The notes under the pieces were generated by a model that did not search any database, was not told where the DNA came from, and saw nothing but the letters and a program-made list of their open reading frames with translations. Both the position numbers and the translations under genes were made by a program. From the NCBI GenBank assembly GCA_034423115.1, contig DAOUJD010000057.1, positions 1-64,000 on the forward strand: a stretch of 64,000 bases of DNA. Reading direction: 5' to 3'. The stretch comes from Bin87 sp034423115 (GTDB lineage: Bacteria > Chloroflexota > Dehalococcoidia > Lucifugimonadales > UBA3495). Of the stretch, positions 40,910 through 49,322 are shown in pieces (within the stretch, counting starts at the first letter, position 1; every line of letters starts with the position of its first letter).

Positions 40910-41659
40910 ATGCCCAGGCTCGAAGGCAAAGTGGCGATGGTAACGGGCGCGGCCCGAGGGATGGGCGAGGTGGAGGCTCGGTTGTTCGCCGAAGAAGGCG
41001 CGACGGTGGTGCTCTGCGACGTTTCCGACAGTGACGGCCAGCGGGTCGCGGAGGACATCGTCGCGCACGGCGGCGCGGCCGAATATCTCCACCTGAACGT
41101 CGCTGACGAGGATAACTGGGCGGACGTGATCGGCGATACCGTACGCCGGCACGGAAAACTGGACATCCTCGTCAACAACGCGGGCATCTCCGGATACGAC
41201 GAGGAGAACAACTTGGGGACGTCCACCTGGGACCGCCTTTTGGATATCAACGCCAAGGGAGTTTTCCTCGGCATGAAACACGCGATTGGCGCGATGGAGC
41301 AGGCAGACGGCGGCAGCATCGTCAATATCTCGTCAATCTCGGGCATAGTGGGGCAGGACTTCATCCACATGGGCTACAACGCGTCCAAGGGCGCGGTGCG
41401 TTTGATGACCAAATCGGCCGCGGTCCGTTGGGCGGAGGCGGGAATCCGGGTCAATTCGGTGCATCCGGGCCTCATGCCGCCGATGGCCGGCGGGTCGGCA
41501 TCATCTGAAACCAGGGATGCCATGATCGCCAACACCCCCATGAAACGCACCGGCCGTCGCGAGGAGGTTGCTTATGCGGTGCTGTTCCTCGCCAGCGACG
41601 AGGCGTCCTTCATTACGGGAGCCGAGCTCGTAGTTGACGGTGGTTTCACCGCGCAGTAG
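40910..41659 (+). CDS. Short-chain dehydrogenase/reductase
   Basis: 249 residues, classical SDR: nucleotide-binding TGAARGMG (12-19), LVNNAGIS, the catalytic Ser in NISSISG, YNASK with Tyr and Lys, and the terminal GAELVVDGGF. AGGAGG lies just before the ATG. NAD(P)-dependent oxidation of a hydroxyl group; 3-hydroxyacyl or secondary alcohol substrates are possible. Could oxidise 3-hydroxybutyryl-CoA made by the mutase, but it is 30 kb away and this is only a possibility. Confidence 0.93.
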   Translation: MPRLEGKVAMVTGAARGMGEVEARLFAEEGATVVLCDVSDSDGQRVAEDIVAHGGAAEYLHLNVADEDNWADVIGDTVRRHGKLDILVNNAGISGYDEENNLGTSTWDRLLDINAKGVFLGMKHAIGAMEQADGGSIVNISSISGIVGQDFIHMGYNASKGAVRLMTKSAAVRWAEAGIRVNSVHPGLMPPMAGGSASSETRDAMIANTPMKRTGRREEVAYAVLFLASDEASFITGAELVVDGGFTAQ

Positions 41660-41689
41660 CGGCAATCCAAGGGCACACGCAATAAAAAC

Positions 41690-41714
41690 GCCCGTATCCA
41701 AAAGGACTACGGGC
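41690..41714. terminator. Terminator hairpin
   Basis: GCCCGTA (41690-41696) and TACGGGC (41708-41714) preceded by AATAAAAAC and followed by TGTTTGATTTCTT. It lies between the convergent SDR and MetH-activation genes and can serve both. Confidence 0.75.
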
Positions 41715-41742
41715 TGTTTGATTTCTTGACGAATCATACCGT

Positions 41743-42660
41743 CTATCGCATTGATTCGGGCAGCGCGGCTATCTCGGATTCAAGGCGTTCGATGTCGGCT
41801 TCGTCGAGGTTGAAGTACTTGGCGTCCGGGTGGTGAAAAACGACGGCGGAAACGGAACCCTCCGGGTCCATCATGTATCCATCGGTGAGTTCAACTCCGA
41901 TGTTTGCGGTAACGTCAAGCAGAGCGAACAGTTTCTCCTGATCCTCCAGGCGGGGACACGCCGGGTAGCCAAACGAGTAACGTTTTCCTCGATAGTTGGC
42001 CCGGAACAGGTCGCGCAGTTCCTCTTCGCCGCTCACTTTGAGGCCGGACGACTCGCCGATGGTCCACATGCTGCGGATGCGCTTGTGCAGCAGTTCAGCG
42101 AACCCCTCGGCTGACTCAATCGCCAACGCTTGCAGGGTGTGCGAATCCAGGTACCGCCCGTTGTTTTTCCACCGCTCGGACAGATCGCGGACGCCCGGGC
42201 CGACGGTGGTCGCGAACATCGCAAGATAGTCAGTAGGCCCGTCGCCAGTGGGACGAGCGTAGTCGGAAAGACACAACCCGTCGTTGCCGACCTGTCGCCC
42301 GAAGTAGAACCGTTCCAGTTCGGTTTCGGCGTCCGCCTCGTAGATGATCAGCCAATGCCCGTCGGAACGGCAGGGGAAGAACTTGAACACGGCGTTAGCG
42401 GTTATATCCGACCGAGACAGCATGATGTCCTCGACGCGCTGCACCTGCCGCCGCAGTTCCACCGCCTTGGGCTCGTCGTTGCGCAGGGCTTCCCAGAAGC
42501 GTCCCCGGTAGCCCAGGTGCCGCACGTACAGCATCTGCGGGTTGATGTACCCGAAGATCTCGTCCAGGTCGTAGTCCTCTAGGACGTGCAGTCGCAGGTC
42601 GGGCGGTCGCGGCGAGGAGTCCAACAACGGGACGGGGCGTTCTGTTTCGGCTAAAGACAC
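41743..42660 (-). CDS. MetH activation-domain protein (stand-alone)
   Basis: 305 residues. This is the C-terminal AdoMet-binding reactivation domain of cobalamin-dependent methionine synthase as a separate protein; the AdoMet-binding RGKRYSFGYPACPRLEDQ is at about 225-242. It would rebuild methylcobalamin when the cofactor oxidises, with flavodoxin and AdoMet. It follows the rest of metH after a five-base gap on the same strand. N-terminal EIFGYINPQMLYVRHLGYRG is the family start. Confidence 0.92.
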   Translation of the reverse strand: MSLAETERPVPLLDSSPRPPDLRLHVLEDYDLDEIFGYINPQMLYVRHLGYRGRFWEALRNDEPKAVELRRQVQRVEDIMLSRSDITANAVFKFFPCRSDGHWLIIYEADAETELERFYFGRQVGNDGLCLSDYARPTGDGPTDYLAMFATTVGPGVRDLSERWKNNGRYLDSHTLQALAIESAEGFAELLHKRIRSMWTIGESSGLKVSGEEELRDLFRANYRGKRYSFGYPACPRLEDQEKLFALLDVTANIGVELTDGYMMDPEGSVSAVVFHHPDAKYFNLDEADIERLESEIAALPESMR

Positions 42661-42665
42661 GAGCT

Positions 42666-45281
42666 TTAACCTCTGGCCGCTGCGTCGCGCTGCATCTGCT
42701 CACTCTCCGACACCAAACGCGATGCCAGCAGTTCACGCTCGTCATCGTCCTGGATGGTGTTCGCGAGGGCCAATCCGCTCATTGCGTCGGGGGAATAGGC
42801 CACCAAGCCGTCGTATTCCGGCGCGATTCGCAGTCGGGTGAACCGGTTGGACAATGCGGCCCCGCCCACCAAAACCGGTACGCGGATGCCGGCGGTACGG
42901 AAATCCTGGACCGTTTCCACCATCATCTGAGCCGATTTCACCAACAGGCCCGACAAGCCGATGATATCGGGCTGGTGTTCGCGGAATCCGGCGATGAGTT
43001 CCTGAGCCGGCACCTTGATGCCGAGGTTCACCACTCGGTATCCGTTGTTTGACATGATGATCTCGACCAAGTTCTTGCCAATGTCGTGTACATCGCCTTT
43101 CACGGTGGCAAGGAGCACGCAACCCCGGGTGGCGGCGTCACTCCGCTCCATGTGGGGCTCAAGGTGAGCGACGGCGGTCTTCATGGCCTCTGCGCTCTGG
43201 AGGACTTCGGCTACGATCAGCTGGTTGGCGTTGAATTGCCGGCCGACCTCGTCCATCCCGGCCATGAGCGGGCCGTTGATGATCTCCAGCGGCGCGCGGT
43301 CCTGAAGAGCAATGTCCAGGTCGTCGGTCAGGCCTTCCTTGCTGCCCTCGATGATGCACTGGGCGAGCCTTTCGTCCAACGGCAGAGCGGACCTTTCTTC
43401 CGCGGATGCCCGGGGGGCGCGGTCGCGGAAATGAGCGGCGAACGCCGCCACCGGGTCGTCGCCACGGTTCCAGATCAGATCCTCGGAAAGCAGGCGTTCC
43501 TCTTCAGGGATGGTCGCGTACCGTTGCATCATCTCCGAGTTGACGATGGCCATGTCCAACCCGGCCTGAGTGCAGTGATAGAGGAACACCGAGTTGAACA
43601 CCTCGCGGCCGGCAGCGGGCAACCCGAAGGACACGTTGGAGATGCCCAAGACAGTCTTGGTATTGGGCAACGCTTCCTTGATCAGCCGAACGCCTTCGAT
43701 GGTTTCGGCGGCGGAACCGACGTAGTTCTCGTCGCCAGTTCCGGCGGGGAAGACCAGCGGGTCGAAGATTATGTCCTGCTCGGGAACGCCGTACTTTTCG
43801 GTAAGCAGTTGATGCGACCGCCGCGCGATTTCCAGCTTGCGCTCCCGCGTGATGGCCTGCGCCTGGTCGGGATCATCGTCGATGCAGCCCACCACCAGCG
43901 CGGCCCCGTACCGGCGCGCCAGCGGCACGACGCGTTGGAACCTTTCCTCTCCGTCCTCCAGGTTGATGGAGTTGATGATTGACTTACCCTGTAGGCGTTT
44001 CAACGACTCCTCGATGACCGCGGCGTCGGTGGAGTCGACCATGATCGGGGCCTTTACACGCCGGTTCAATTGATCGAGGAATTTGATCACGTCGGCAGTT
44101 TCGTCTCGGTCTGGGTCCTGCAAGCAAATATCGAGTATGTGGGCGCCGTTGCGGACCTGTCGCCGGCCGATTTCCGCCGCCTCTTCAAAGCGGTCCTCGC
44201 TGATGAGGCGCTTGAACCGACGGCTGCCGAGCACGTTGGTGCGTTCGCCCACAACGGTAGGCCGGGTGTCCTCGTTGACCACCACGGCTTCGATGCCGGA
44301 GACGCGGGTTTCGAGTGGCGCCTCGGCCGTGCGCGGAGCCTTTCCGGCCATGATCTCGTTGATCCTACGGATATGTTCGGGTCCGGTACCACAGCAACCG
44401 CCGGCCACGTTCAACCAGCCGTTCTGGGCGAACCGCTCCAGGGTTCCGGCCAGCATTTCTGGCGTTTCGTTGTAGTTGCCGTCCTCGTCGGGAAGGCCGG
44501 CGTTGGGGATGCACGCAATGGCAAACCTAGACAATTCCTGAACGGTCCGCACGTGGTCGGTCATGAACTCCGGCCCGGTGGCGCAGTTGAATCCGATCCA
44601 TAGCAGTTCCCGATGTGCGAGCGACGTGTACAGCGCTTCGGCATCCTGGCCGGCCAACAAGGTGCCCATGGGTTCAATGGTGCCCTGTACGGCCACGGGC
44701 ACCTGGGTACCCAGTTCGACTTGGGCCCGGTCAATGCCTTCCAACCCGGCTTTGATGTTGATGGTGTCCTGGCAAGTTTCCAATAGCAGGACGTCGGATC
44801 CACCTTCGATCAGGCCGGCGGCCTGTTGGTGATAATCCGCAGCGAGCTCGTCGAATGTCAGGCCGCCCGTGACCGAGATAGTTCGGGTGGTCGGCCCCAT
44901 CGAGCCGGCCACGAAGCGCGGCTTGTCAGGTTGCTGGTCGCTGATTTCGTCGGCGACGCGCCGGGCGATGCCGGCTCCGGCGCGGTTGATCTCGCGAGCA
45001 TGTGCGGCCAGATCGTACTCGCCGAGCACCAGAGCAGTCGCGCCGAAGGTGTTGGTTTCTACGATGTCGGCGCCAGCTTCAAGGTAATCCCGGTGGATAT
45101 CGGCGATGACGTCCGGGCGGGTTATGTTAAGGTATTCGTTGCAACCCTCGTAGTCAGCGCCACCAAAATCCTCCGGTCCCAGCCCTCTGTCCTGGATCTG
45201 CGTTCCCATCGCTCCATCGATGATAAGAATTCGTTTTTTCAGGAGCGATTTCAGTTCATTGATACGTTCTAAAGAGTCCAT
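42666..45281 (-). CDS. metH: Methionine synthase, cobalamin-dependent, without activation domain
   Basis: 871 residues. Homocysteine domain (about 1-325, Zn ligands in GFNCATGP and GGCCGTGP), folate domain (about 345-600, VGERTNVLGSRRFK), B12 cap and binding domains (about 620-871) with DVHDIGKN at 730-737 (the His is the axial ligand). It ends at QMQRDAAARG where full MetH continues into the activation domain, which is encoded by the next gene. Makes methionine from homocysteine and methyl-tetrahydrofolate. I saw no cobalamin riboswitch in the 136-base gap upstream. Confidence 0.95.
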   Translation of the reverse strand: MDSLERINELKSLLKKRILIIDGAMGTQIQDRGLGPEDFGGADYEGCNEYLNITRPDVIADIHRDYLEAGADIVETNTFGATALVLGEYDLAAHAREINRAGAGIARRVADEISDQQPDKPRFVAGSMGPTTRTISVTGGLTFDELAADYHQQAAGLIEGGSDVLLLETCQDTINIKAGLEGIDRAQVELGTQVPVAVQGTIEPMGTLLAGQDAEALYTSLAHRELLWIGFNCATGPEFMTDHVRTVQELSRFAIACIPNAGLPDEDGNYNETPEMLAGTLERFAQNGWLNVAGGCCGTGPEHIRRINEIMAGKAPRTAEAPLETRVSGIEAVVVNEDTRPTVVGERTNVLGSRRFKRLISEDRFEEAAEIGRRQVRNGAHILDICLQDPDRDETADVIKFLDQLNRRVKAPIMVDSTDAAVIEESLKRLQGKSIINSINLEDGEERFQRVVPLARRYGAALVVGCIDDDPDQAQAITRERKLEIARRSHQLLTEKYGVPEQDIIFDPLVFPAGTGDENYVGSAAETIEGVRLIKEALPNTKTVLGISNVSFGLPAAGREVFNSVFLYHCTQAGLDMAIVNSEMMQRYATIPEEERLLSEDLIWNRGDDPVAAFAAHFRDRAPRASAEERSALPLDERLAQCIIEGSKEGLTDDLDIALQDRAPLEIINGPLMAGMDEVGRQFNANQLIVAEVLQSAEAMKTAVAHLEPHMERSDAATRGCVLLATVKGDVHDIGKNLVEIIMSNNGYRVVNLGIKVPAQELIAGFREHQPDIIGLSGLLVKSAQMMVETVQDFRTAGIRVPVLVGGAALSNRFTRLRIAPEYDGLVAYSPDAMSGLALANTIQDDDERELLASRLVSESEQMQRDAAARG

Positions 45282-45417
45282 AAATCACTGTCGATTGTAC
45301 GTGAATTCACAATCAAGGCTACCCGCAATCGACTATCGTGTCAAACTTGGCGGCGGCATCACATGCGCAATATAGCGTGCGTTGGCACTGATTTCACGCC
45401 AAATTTGGAGGCATCGT

Positions 45418-46449
45418 ATGGATGATATTTTCGTCGTGGCGGACGCTCCCAACCTGGGCGAGTTGCTGGCGATTCCGGCGCCCGCGGATAGCCTTTCGGA
45501 CCTGTCAGACCGGGCGCGTGGTGTAATGCTGGGGCTGGCAGCAGGCAACCTGCTGGGCTTGGACGTGGAGGGCGCGTCACACCGGCAGATCGCAGATTGG
45601 TATCCCGATGGCGTGACCGAGATCGAGCCTGACGAGGCGCATCGGCCTCTGGATGACGACCTGGCGCAGGCGGTGGATCTGGGAGAGGCGTTGGTGGCGG
45701 GCGATGAATTCATCCAAGGTTTCATGCAACGGTTGATCGACTGGGCCCGGGACAACGGGCGCGGGATGGGCATTACCACCAGAGCCGTCATTGATGAACT
45801 GCGACGGGACAGACAGTTTCCCAACGCCGCTCGGGCGATTTACGAAAGCAGGAATCGAATAGCGCCCAACGGCGGCGTGATGCGATGCGCGCCGGTGGCG
45901 ATTGCGCGGCGCAATGATCCGGGGCTATTGGTCAGAGACTCAGCGTCGACCTGCGCGGTGACGCATTACGCTCCAACGTGCCAGTGGTCGTGCGTCATCG
46001 TCAATGCGGTCATATCTCAGTTCCTCAACGGCGTCGAACCCGATCTGAACGCGTTGCTTAACGCAGCAAAAGCGGACGGTTGCCCTGATCTTTTGGAGAT
46101 CGCTCGCCGGGACGGCATCCCATCGGCGATTCTGGAGGCAATCGCGACCGGCGATCCGGCTCCGGGGGGCAATGAGTGGCTGTTGCGCGACCATGGGCTC
46201 ATCGGCCACACGTTGCTGGCGATGCAATTCGGCCTCTGGGCAGCGGTTACGCCCCTCAGCCTGGAGGATGCGTTAATAGCGTCAGTGGGCGCCGGCGGGG
46301 ACACAGATACCAACGCTGCCGTGGCCGGCGCAGTCTTGGGCGCGCGTTATGGAGCGTCGTCCATCGCGCAGCGCTGGCTGGACTGCATCCCCCAACGGCA
46401 GCGAATCGAATCCCTGGCTGACGAGTTGGTTTCCCTATCGTCGGCTTAG
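45418..46449 (+). CDS. ADP-ribosylglycohydrolase family protein
   Basis: 343 residues from the ATG at 45418 (GGAGG six bases upstream). ARH fold: RARGVMLGLAAGNLLGLDVEG, the metal-site acids LDDDLAQAVDLGEAL and the C-terminal GAGGDTDTNAAVAGAVLGARYG. Such enzymes remove ADP-ribose from proteins, nucleic acids or small molecules using two Mg ions. The first acid motif reads LDDD where many members have TDDT, so one metal ligand is shifted. It converges on the M1 peptidase with a four-base overlap. Confidence 0.88.
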   Translation: MDDIFVVADAPNLGELLAIPAPADSLSDLSDRARGVMLGLAAGNLLGLDVEGASHRQIADWYPDGVTEIEPDEAHRPLDDDLAQAVDLGEALVAGDEFIQGFMQRLIDWARDNGRGMGITTRAVIDELRRDRQFPNAARAIYESRNRIAPNGGVMRCAPVAIARRNDPGLLVRDSASTCAVTHYAPTCQWSCVIVNAVISQFLNGVEPDLNALLNAAKADGCPDLLEIARRDGIPSAILEAIATGDPAPGGNEWLLRDHGLIGHTLLAMQFGLWAAVTPLSLEDALIASVGAGGDTDTNAAVAGAVLGARYGASSIAQRWLDCIPQRQRIESLADELVSLSSA

Positions 46450-49058
46450 CCGAAGTGCCGCGCCAGTTCCTCCCCGTTGCGGTCCAACCAGGCCACGTTC
46501 AGCGCGATCCGTTCCAACGCTTGCCGAATGGTGCGCTCGGCGGCGGGCGTGGGATGGTCCTCAAAGAACGCCGCGACGTCGTCACGCTTCTCGTTGGTCG
46601 TGAACGAGTTGGTGATGGCCACGAGGCGCATCAATCCAAACCCGCCGCCGCCGTAGCGCCGGTCGAATTCGTCCCACTGGTCCTTCAAAAACTCCCAAGC
46701 CAGGTCGCGACCCCGGGTATTTCCCGCTACCGCCGACACCACGAAAATGGTGTCCTGTAGTCGCACGTCATCGCTGAGTGAGCGTTCCAGCGTCTCCGTG
46801 AGTAGGTCTTCCTGCTGGAAACGGGCCAAGGACATCAGCAACCTGATCTTTTCCTCATGCAATTCTGCCGCGCGTTCCAGTTCCCAGATGCGGTCGTAAA
46901 CGGCACGATCACCTTCCTGCGCCACCAAGCTGAACACCACGCCGCGCAGGTCGGGTCTCACGTTGGCGGCATCGACCTGGTAGTTTGCGAACAACTCCTG
47001 CGCCTGGCCGATCACGGTGGGGTCACCATAGACGCCGGCCTGACTGAGCACTGTCGAGCGCAATAGAGAGTCCAGGTGGCCCTCCCCCGGCCGAGGTTCC
47101 CAACCCGACCGCTGTGCGGACGGGGCGAATAGCTGCCGACCAAACGACCGGAACGATTCGAGGTAGGGTTCGTCCGCGATCAGGCCTTCGATTTCTCGCA
47201 GATTGGTGGCGAGGTCGCTCCACACCGAGGCGTCAATTTCGTTCTGATACGCCTCAGCCAGGGTCAGGAACCGGGTGACGGGCAGCAAACCCGCCTTGGC
47301 GAGCGCGTAAGCGTCGTTCTGGATGCCCAACCGGTCAGTGGCAGGGAGCATTTGGTTCTCAATGACCGGAACCAACCGATCCCAATCCTCATCGGTGTAG
47401 TTGACACGATAAAACCCGGTCTGGTCTGGATTGACCTTGAACCAATCCGGGTCGGACGGAGTGGCAACCGTCACCGTGCCGGTGGCGGCGTTCACCAACG
47501 TTGCGGTCAATCCGGCCCCTTCGGCGGTCACCGTCAGCGGTACGGGCCAGACCTGTTCCTCGTCGTCGTCCGAGGAGTCGCCCAGCACCGAATCGAAGAC
47601 GAAGCGTTCCTGCTTCACCTCGAGAGCGAGGCCCCCTTCGGTCGGGGATGCCGCCACGTCCAGCACCGGGTATCCCATCTGTCCGGTCCAGCTGCCCATG
47701 ATGGTATTAACGGGCTGGCCCGATGACTCCTCCAACGCGGTCCAGAGGTCGGTGGTTCGGGCGTTTTGGTAAGAGTGACGGTTCAGGTACACATTCAGGC
47801 CTTCCCTGAAAACGCTGGGCGTCAGGAAATGCTCCAACATCCGGAGGACGGACCCGCCTTTGCTGTAGCTGATGGCATCGAACAGTTGGCTGACCTCGGC
47901 GGGATTCAGCACCTCCTGTTCGATGGGGTGTGAATTTTTCAGCCCGTCCAGGTTGAACGCCCGGTTGGTGTCCATGTTGACGAATTGGGTCCACATGGAC
48001 CATTCGGGGAACAGCCAGTCAACGGCCTTGGTGCCGACCCAAGTTGCGAAACTCTCGTTGAGCCAGAGGTCATCCCACCATTCCATGGTTACCAGGTCGC
48101 CGAACCACATATGGGCCATCTCGTGGGCCACGACCTCCGCGACCCTCTGGCGCGTCCCGGCGGAGGAATTCGCGGGATCCACCAACAAAGCCGTTTCGCG
48201 GTAGGTCACGCAGCCCCAGTTTTCCATGGCGCCGGCGGCGAAGTCCGGTATGGCCAGGTGGTCCAACTTGGGCAACGGATAGGGGATTCCGAAGTAGTCG
48301 TTGAAGAACGAGAGCAGTTTTACAGAGGTATCTAGGGCGAACTGCCCCTGCTCCTCTTTGCCACGCGTCATCCAGATGCCCACCAACGTACCGTCGGCGG
48401 CCTCTTTTTCGATGTGAGTCAGGTCGCCGATGACGAACGCCAACAGGTAGGTTGACATGATTGGCGTGGTGTCAAATTTTACGGTTTTGGTCCCAGCCGT
48501 TGGCCCCGGGCCCTCCTCGATGATGGGAGTGTTGGACACCGCCGCCATGTCTTCGGGAACGTTCAAAGTGGCCTGGAACGTAGCCTTCACCGCCGGCTCA
48601 TCCCAGCACGGCAAGGCTCGCCGCGCATCCGTCGCTTCAAACTGCGTGGTGGCAAGGTACGCCGTCTCGCCTTCGGGGTTGGTGTACTGGCTGCGATAGA
48701 ATCCACGGAGCTTGTCGTTCAACTCACCCGTGTATTTCATGCGCAGGTGATGATCGCCGACCACTCCTTCGGTTGAGGCCGCGCCAATGCTGATGGTGGC
48801 CGTTTCAGCGTCCGCGTTGTAAGAAACGGCAGATGCTTCTTGCGTGTGCTCACCGGCGCCATCAGTCCAGCCAAGCGATGCCGAATGGATCTCGATTTCC
48901 GAACAGTTCAACAGGATTTCGGTGGTGCCGGGCTCCATGCGGACGGTAATGTCAACCTCGCCGGCGAAGGTGAAGTCTTCAAAATTGGGGGTCAGTGTCA
49001 GGTCGTAGTGGACGGGACGAACGTTGTCTGGAAGGACGACGGCTTCGGCGGACGGCAT
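46446..49058 (-). CDS. M1-family aminopeptidase
   Basis: 870 residues, the usual length. Exopeptidase motif GAMEN at 276-280, zinc site HEMAH at 312-316 with Glu335 (LNESFATW) as the third ligand. N-terminal beta domain (DNVRPVHYDLTLTPNFEDFTFAG) and C-terminal ERAP1-like helical domain (WFKVNPDQTGFYRVNYTDEDW onward). No signal peptide, so cytoplasmic. Cleaves N-terminal residues from peptides. Divergent from the antiporter gene over a gap with repeated ACGCACAA boxes. Confidence 0.95.
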   Translation of the reverse strand: MPSAEAVVLPDNVRPVHYDLTLTPNFEDFTFAGEVDITVRMEPGTTEILLNCSEIEIHSASLGWTDGAGEHTQEASAVSYNADAETATISIGAASTEGVVGDHHLRMKYTGELNDKLRGFYRSQYTNPEGETAYLATTQFEATDARRALPCWDEPAVKATFQATLNVPEDMAAVSNTPIIEEGPGPTAGTKTVKFDTTPIMSTYLLAFVIGDLTHIEKEAADGTLVGIWMTRGKEEQGQFALDTSVKLLSFFNDYFGIPYPLPKLDHLAIPDFAAGAMENWGCVTYRETALLVDPANSSAGTRQRVAEVVAHEMAHMWFGDLVTMEWWDDLWLNESFATWVGTKAVDWLFPEWSMWTQFVNMDTNRAFNLDGLKNSHPIEQEVLNPAEVSQLFDAISYSKGGSVLRMLEHFLTPSVFREGLNVYLNRHSYQNARTTDLWTALEESSGQPVNTIMGSWTGQMGYPVLDVAASPTEGGLALEVKQERFVFDSVLGDSSDDDEEQVWPVPLTVTAEGAGLTATLVNAATGTVTVATPSDPDWFKVNPDQTGFYRVNYTDEDWDRLVPVIENQMLPATDRLGIQNDAYALAKAGLLPVTRFLTLAEAYQNEIDASVWSDLATNLREIEGLIADEPYLESFRSFGRQLFAPSAQRSGWEPRPGEGHLDSLLRSTVLSQAGVYGDPTVIGQAQELFANYQVDAANVRPDLRGVVFSLVAQEGDRAVYDRIWELERAAELHEEKIRLLMSLARFQQEDLLTETLERSLSDDVRLQDTIFVVSAVAGNTRGRDLAWEFLKDQWDEFDRRYGGGGFGLMRLVAITNSFTTNEKRDDVAAFFEDHPTPAAERTIRQALERIALNVAWLDRNGEELARHFG

Positions 49059-49134
49059 CTAAGTTTCCTCCGGGATTTCTCCACAAAATGGGGTACGGCG
49101 TCAGTCTATCACACCGATTGTACCGCCCTAAAAA

Positions 49135-49186
49135 ACGCACAAATTTCTACGCATAATACGCACAAATCCTATGTCTCTTGTGCGTA
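49135..49186. promoter_or_regulatory. Repeated ACGCACAA boxes in a divergent promoter
   Basis: ACGCACAAAT at 49135-49144 and again at 49158-49167, plus the inverted TTGTGCGTA at 49178-49186. Two of the boxes form a 9-bp inverted repeat (TACGCACAA/TTGTGCGTA) with a 12-base spacer. Direct plus inverted boxes 23 and about 20 bases apart suggest a transcription-factor site controlling the peptidase, the antiporter or both. Confidence 0.6.
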
Positions 49187-49322
49187 GCCCTTCATTGGGG
49201 AATAATGTGCGCCGCCTGGATTTGTCGGTCGGGCGTGCTTTGGTGTCGCATACGTGCCGTACGTTCTGGGTGAAAAGGCTGACCGTTCCAATTCAGACCG
49301 GCTTTTCCAAGCATTAATCTAA

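Noticed and set aside
43086..43982. 298-codon plus-strand frame opposite metH
   Set aside because: Shadow of the B12-binding part of metH, no motifs of its own.
45282..45417. Cobalamin riboswitch upstream of metH
   Set aside because: The gap is short and I could not find the B12-box pattern or the long paired leader. Absence is tentative without a covariance search.
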